A stretch of 64,000 bases of DNA. Source: JAVBLV01 sp031553195. Its GTDB lineage: Bacteria; Bacteroidota; Bacteroidia; Bacteroidales; P3. Below, piece by piece: positions 60,535 to 64,000 of this stretch (positions are counted from its first letter, which is position 1; each line of letters begins with the position of its first letter). The position numbers and the translations under genes were made by a program. Where the stretch lies: positions 1 to 64,000 of the forward strand of contig JAVBLV010000026.1 of the NCBI GenBank assembly GCA_031553195.1, read 5' to 3'. Below the pieces are notes generated by a model. It worked only from the letters and a program-made list of their open reading frames with translations. It searched no databases and was not told where the DNA came from.

Positions 60535-61449
60535 ATGATAGAAACAATTCAACAAGAGAATTTAAAATGGCATCATATACTGAACCCAACCGAGGATGAC
60601 TTTCAGTTTTTGTTGGAAACTTATAAATTTCACCCATTAGATATTGAAGATTGCAGGAGTTTAAACCAACGTCCCAAAATTGACGAGTATGATAATTATT
60701 ACTTCCTTATTCTACATTTTCCGTATTTCGACAAAGCGAATAAATTTGTTCGCATCAAAGAGGTAAAAATCTTTTGGGGAAAGGATTTTATTATTACGAT
60801 TGGGAAATCGCATTGGATTGTAAAAAATCTTTTTCAAAAAGTAAAAGAAGATTTGGCAAAAAATCCCAAAGAGACAAACAAAATACTCTGTTCGAGCGAC
60901 TTTTTGTTGTACAATATATTAGACCGCCTTATGGTTGAAACATATTCCCTGATTTTACGAATTGGAGCGGAAGTGGATTTGATCAATTATGATATTTTTA
61001 ATCGCAAAGCGAAAAAGATCATTGAATTAATTTCTATTACGAGGCGAAATATCATCATGTTAAATACAACTTTTAAGGCTCAATTACGAGTATTTCATAA
61101 ATTCGAATCAGGAGGCATTAAAGGGTATATGGAGGATATGGAAGATTATTGGGGAAATATTCTCGACCAATACCAGAAGATGTTCGACTTGATCGAGGAT
61201 TATGGAGAATTAATCGAAGGTCTCTCCAAAACATTTGATTCATTGCAGGCAAATATTACAAATGATACGATGAAGGTGCTTACATACTTTTCTACTATTA
61301 TGCTTCCTCTAACCGTTATTACGGGAATGTATGGGATGAATATTGAATTGCCTTTTCAGGCAAACCGGTTTGCCTTCCTTTTTCTGTTTCTTTTTATGGC
61401 GCTTGTAACTGTCGTCTTACTCGTTTTTTTCAAGTTAAGGCAAAAATAA
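60535..61449 (+). CDS. corA: CorA-family magnesium/cobalt channel
   Basis: A 304-aa divalent-cation channel. The N-terminal cytoplasmic alpha/beta domain leads into a long helix and two C-terminal TM helices; the selectivity signature YGMN is present in VITGMYGMNIELPF, and the C-terminus ends in basic KLRQK. HPLDIEDCRSLNQRPKIDEY is also typical of the family. Expected to import Mg2+ (possibly Co2+ or Ni2+) as a pentamer. It is monocistronic, with a repeat element following. Confidence 0.95.
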   Translation: MIETIQQENLKWHHILNPTEDDFQFLLETYKFHPLDIEDCRSLNQRPKIDEYDNYYFLILHFPYFDKANKFVRIKEVKIFWGKDFIITIGKSHWIVKNLFQKVKEDLAKNPKETNKILCSSDFLLYNILDRLMVETYSLILRIGAEVDLINYDIFNRKAKKIIELISITRRNIIMLNTTFKAQLRVFHKFESGGIKGYMEDMEDYWGNILDQYQKMFDLIEDYGELIEGLSKTFDSLQANITNDTMKVLTYFSTIMLPLTVITGMYGMNIELPFQANRFAFLFLFLFMALVTVVLLVFFKLRQK

Positions 61450-61552
61450 CTAACGAATTTTTTTAATCACTCCCTATCCTGCATATTTTTCAATGGCAAG
61501 GCAGCTAATAATCAAACAGAAAAAATCGAAAATGTATTTTTAGTCCTTCCTG

Positions 61553-61714
61553 AGAGGTTGTTTAAAAATTTTTCTATGAAGTATTTTGAGTCTTAAAATG
61601 CTCTTTTTTGTCGGAATTTTTACCAAATAGCGCTACTATTCTTGAAAAGTCCCGCCTGCAAAATCGCTATTTTTATCTCTCAAAATCTTTTCCATAAAAA
61701 TTTAAACAACCTCT
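61553..61714. repeat. ~160-bp palindromic repeat, copy 3
   Basis: Ends agaggttgtttaaaaatttt and tttaaacaacctct are inverted repeats. The interior matches copies 1 and 2, including aaatagcg / cgctattt as a nested stem. It lies between convergent corA and the PII-like gene. This copy has the longest and best-matched ends. Confidence 0.88.
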
Positions 61715-61866
61715 GATATTTTTTATTATTTTCTGCAAGGTTTTATCTTGCAAAGACCGATTTTTTGCAGAAAAATCCCGTCAACCCGATACTTATTATT
61801 GATTAATCAGGATGGTAAAATCATAATAAAAGAAACGAGCGCTCCCTCATAAAAAAAGGCAAAATT

Positions 61867-62160
61867 CTACATTCCCCCTTCTATACTCCACACAAAAGCT
61901 CGTGTTCCTTGTTCCTCTGTTTTTTCATTTAGTTTTTTCAAAGCTTCTAATAGAGAAGGGACTTTTTCATCTTCAATAATTGTGAGAATAGCAGAATTCA
62001 AGGAAGGCCAGGTATGAGACCCAAAATGAGGCTCTCCATTTACGCTTCCTCTTCCGTGTAAGGTTTCCCATTTGGTAAATCCACGAATATGAAGATAGGA
62101 TAAGATCATATCTATTCTTTCCGTAAGAGCTTGATTATATGATATAAAAACTGCTTTCAT
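61867..62160 (-). CDS. PII-like (ferredoxin-fold) signalling protein
   Basis: A 97-aa protein with the beta-alpha-beta-beta-alpha-beta pattern of PII/CutA relatives: MKAVFISYNQALTERIDMIL, GFTKWETLHGRGSVNGEPHF, SAILTIIEDEKVPSLLEAL and RAFVWSIEGGM. The canonical T-loop uridylylation Tyr of GlnB is not evident. It lies 128 bp downstream of an RND efflux pump gene on the same strand, so it may modulate that pump or sense an effector linked to it. The role is inferred from position. Confidence 0.7.
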   Translation of the reverse strand: MKAVFISYNQALTERIDMILSYLHIRGFTKWETLHGRGSVNGEPHFGSHTWPSLNSAILTIIEDEKVPSLLEALKKLNEKTEEQGTRAFVWSIEGGM

Positions 62161-62288
62161 CTTGAGTGTTTAGATTATTCATTAAGTATTAGATCAAAAA
62201 TAACTATTATATCTTTGAATTTGTGAGAATCGAAGGATTGAATGATTTCATAACCCTTCGATTCTCAACCTTTATTAGGTAAGTAAAA

Positions 62289-64000
62289 TTACTTGATTTC
62301 TTCCGCTAATTGTTCGCCTGAAATTTCTCTCATCATTCGTCTTTGTTTTCTACGTTGTCTTTTTAATCCGGCCGCCCCAAAAACAGTATATACTATTGGA
62401 ACTATAATCAATGTAAGAACCGTTGAAAACGTTAATCCGCCGATAATAGCAATTCCCATGGGTTTCCAAATGGCAGAACCTTCTCCGCTGCCGGCGGCTA
62501 ATGGAAGCATCCCTAAAATAGTCGTCAATGTTGTCATCAATACCGGACGCAAACGAGATTTACCGGCGGCAATAACCGCCTGGCGTACCGACATGCCTCG
62601 TTCCCGTAAAAGGTTGGTAAAGTCTACCATCACAATACCATTCTTTACTACAATACCCACCAGCATTATGGCTCCGATAAGAGCTATTAAACTCAAGGGA
62701 GTGTTGGTAATAAATAACGCCAGAAATACGCCTGTAAAAGCAAATGGGAGGGACATCATGATAATGAATGGCATACGCAACGACTCGAATTGAGTAGCCA
62801 TTACGATATAAACCAATACAATAATCAATATCAATAATACAAACATATCCCCAAAGGATTCCGCTTGATCTTTTGCCGCTCCGCCTATCGAAACAGAAAC
62901 ATTTTGCGGCATATCCACTTTCTTCAATTCAGCGTTAATTCCTTTTACTACATCTCCAAGAGCCGCGCCATACATTCCTGTTTGTACTTTGATTACCCGT
63001 TGACGGTTTTCATGTTCGATTGTCGGCGGGCTGAACCTTTCCACCACTTTACCCATATCGGATACGCGTACAGGTTGTTGTTTATTTGTATAAAGCGTGA
63101 TATTTTCTATGTTTTCGATTGATTTACGGAAAGGTTCATCATAACGTACTACCACATCATATTCATCGCCTTCTTCACGGTATTTTGTAGCCGTAAGTCC
63201 ATTAATACGATTCCGTACAAATGAAGAGGCCGCGGTCATACTTATTCCGTAATACGATAATTTTTCACGATCGAATTCAACGCGGTATTCAGGTTGCATG
63301 GGATCGCGGCTAAGTACTACGTCGCGGGTGCCAGGCACATTTTTACGGATACTGTCGGCAATTCTTTCTGCAAAAGCTCCTGTTACATTAAAATCATATC
63401 CGAATATCAAAACATCCACTGTGTTGCCGCCGCCCATCATTCCTCCTCCCTGATTTCCTCCGGGAGTTACCGTGTATTTTACGATTTCGGGAAACTGAGT
63501 AAAATCTTTTCTCATTAAATCTCCCATCTCAAAAATATCACGTTTCCGTTGGGCTAGTTTTGAGAAACGCAGGGAATAGTTAATAACATGCGTGCCTGAT
63601 TTTTGAAAAGCAGCCCAAATATTACTTCCGTCTGCGGCGCCACAAGTTGCGGAAAGAATTTCCATCTCCGGATAATTCTTTTTCAACATTTCCTGAATCC
63701 TTTTCGACACCTCTTTTGTTACTTCGAAATTGGTTCCTTGTTGCAATTCGATTGTAGCTGAAATTTGCTCATTATCCGGTTGCGGCATAAATTCGCTGGG
63801 GACCCGGGTTACCAAAAATATACTAAAAATAAAAATCAACAAACAAGTGATTATCAAAAAAGTACGATGATGCACCGCCCATGTCAACCCTTTTGCGTAA
63901 ACATTATCCAATTTATCCAAAAAACGGTCTATGGGTTTGAAAACAATTCCAAGTCCTTTATAAGAATGCACCCTTTGCGCATTCAGCAATTTTGCAGAAA
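62289..64000 (-). CDS. RND-family efflux pump inner-membrane subunit (partial)
   Basis: The C-terminal ~570 residues of an AcrB/CzcA-class pump; the frame is open through the right window edge, so the first ~470 residues lie outside. Visible are TM7 with the large periplasmic loop after it (EFMPQPDNEQISATIELQQG), a Gly/Met-rich GNQGGGMMGGGNTV insertion, the FVLLILIIVLVYIVMATQFE helix, VGIVVKNGIVMVDF and RLRPVLMTTLTTILGMLPLA. The C-terminus is basic. The substrate cannot be deduced, but the type is closer to hydrophobe/drug pumps (HAE) than to heavy-metal CzcA. Membrane-fusion and outer-membrane partners should be to the right. Confidence 0.92.
   Translation of the reverse strand, partial: SAKLLNAQRVHSYKGLGIVFKPIDRFLDKLDNVYAKGLTWAVHHRTFLIITCLLIFIFSIFLVTRVPSEFMPQPDNEQISATIELQQGTNFEVTKEVSKRIQEMLKKNYPEMEILSATCGAADGSNIWAAFQKSGTHVINYSLRFSKLAQRKRDIFEMGDLMRKDFTQFPEIVKYTVTPGGNQGGGMMGGGNTVDVLIFGYDFNVTGAFAERIADSIRKNVPGTRDVVLSRDPMQPEYRVEFDREKLSYYGISMTAASSFVRNRINGLTATKYREEGDEYDVVVRYDEPFRKSIENIENITLYTNKQQPVRVSDMGKVVERFSPPTIEHENRQRVIKVQTGMYGAALGDVVKGINAELKKVDMPQNVSVSIGGAAKDQAESFGDMFVLLILIIVLVYIVMATQFESLRMPFIIMMSLPFAFTGVFLALFITNTPLSLIALIGAIMLVGIVVKNGIVMVDFTNLLRERGMSVRQAVIAAGKSRLRPVLMTTLTTILGMLPLAAGSGEGSAIWKPMGIAIIGGLTFSTVLTLIIVPIVYTVFGAAGLKRQRRKQRRMMREISGEQLAEEIK

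Noticed and set aside
1..64000. CRISPR array
   Set aside because: No series of regularly spaced direct repeats with unique spacers was seen; repeats found are dispersed and palindromic.

Overview
This window is chromosomal DNA from a member of the Bacteroidales (Bacteroidota) using the standard genetic code. Many genes are preceded by the Bacteroidota -7 box TAnnTTTG. The gene content is typical of the group: folP next to cdaA beside a DUF1599 gene, a DUF4292 lipoprotein after a TPR lipoprotein, dxr-rseP, PruA, a BtuB-like TonB receptor, and proteins with type IX secretion (T9SS) C-terminal domains. The tryptophanase resembles, from memory, the Porphyromonas enzyme. Together with T9SS cargo this suggests a Porphyromonas/Paludibacter/Dysgonomonas-like lineage rather than Bacteroides proper. 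DNA is AT-rich, and the intergenic regions carry several repeat families.

Layout. 0.5-9 kb: a minus-strand operon (DUF1599, a DoxX/thioredoxin-like protein, an orphan DppB-type permease) divergent from folP-cdaA; then an AlkZ-like winged-helix protein and a cytoplasmic trypsin-like protease with an unknown partner. 9.6-16 kb: LPG-synthase-like membrane protein, TPR and DUF4292 lipoproteins, a class III aminotransferase and a methyltransferase-like protein. 16.1-17.3 kb: IS and integrase wreckage. 17.3-24.3 kb: sigma-54 activator-aroA, aquaporin, nitroreductase/ECF-S/phosphoribosyltransferase cluster, hydrolase, DUF362 protein. 25-33.5 kb: two large T9SS cargo proteins (a subtilase and a beta-propeller protein) and a TonB receptor. 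33.5-44.2 kb: pruA, two glycosyltransferases, and a minus-strand envelope operon (M23 peptidase, dxr, rseP, LptF/G). 44.5-48.2 kb: Wzx-like flippase coupled to a beta-helix protein, and a small solenoid repeat protein. 48.4-54.2 kb: pheT, tnaA, cinA. 54.4-58.2 kb: a sulfur-relay operon. 58.6-61.7 kb: mobile-element remnants, a tRNA and corA. 61.9-64 kb: a PII-like protein and a partial RND pump.

The most interesting unit is the minus-strand operon at 54413-58218. In transcription order it encodes an 81-aa cysteine-rich protein, a DsrC with both redox cysteines, a DsrM-like haem-b membrane protein, a DsrK/HdrD-like iron-sulfur protein, and a cysteine desulfurase. No dsrAB, dsrJOP or hdrABC is present in the window. 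This reads as a menaquinol-linked persulfide/trisulfide relay in an organism with no visible dissimilatory sulfite reductase. A long perfect inverted repeat sits between dsrC and dsrM, and 36/38-identical sequences in inverted orientation flank the operon.

Other points worth attention: a possible leader peptide in the tnaA 5' region; a matched hairpin leader in front of two unrelated genes (pheT and a glycosyltransferase); a ~160-bp palindromic repeat (three copies plus a 40-bp mini form); a 307-455-bp terminal-inverted-repeat element (three decayed copies); and an internally deleted IS with perfect 22-bp ends.
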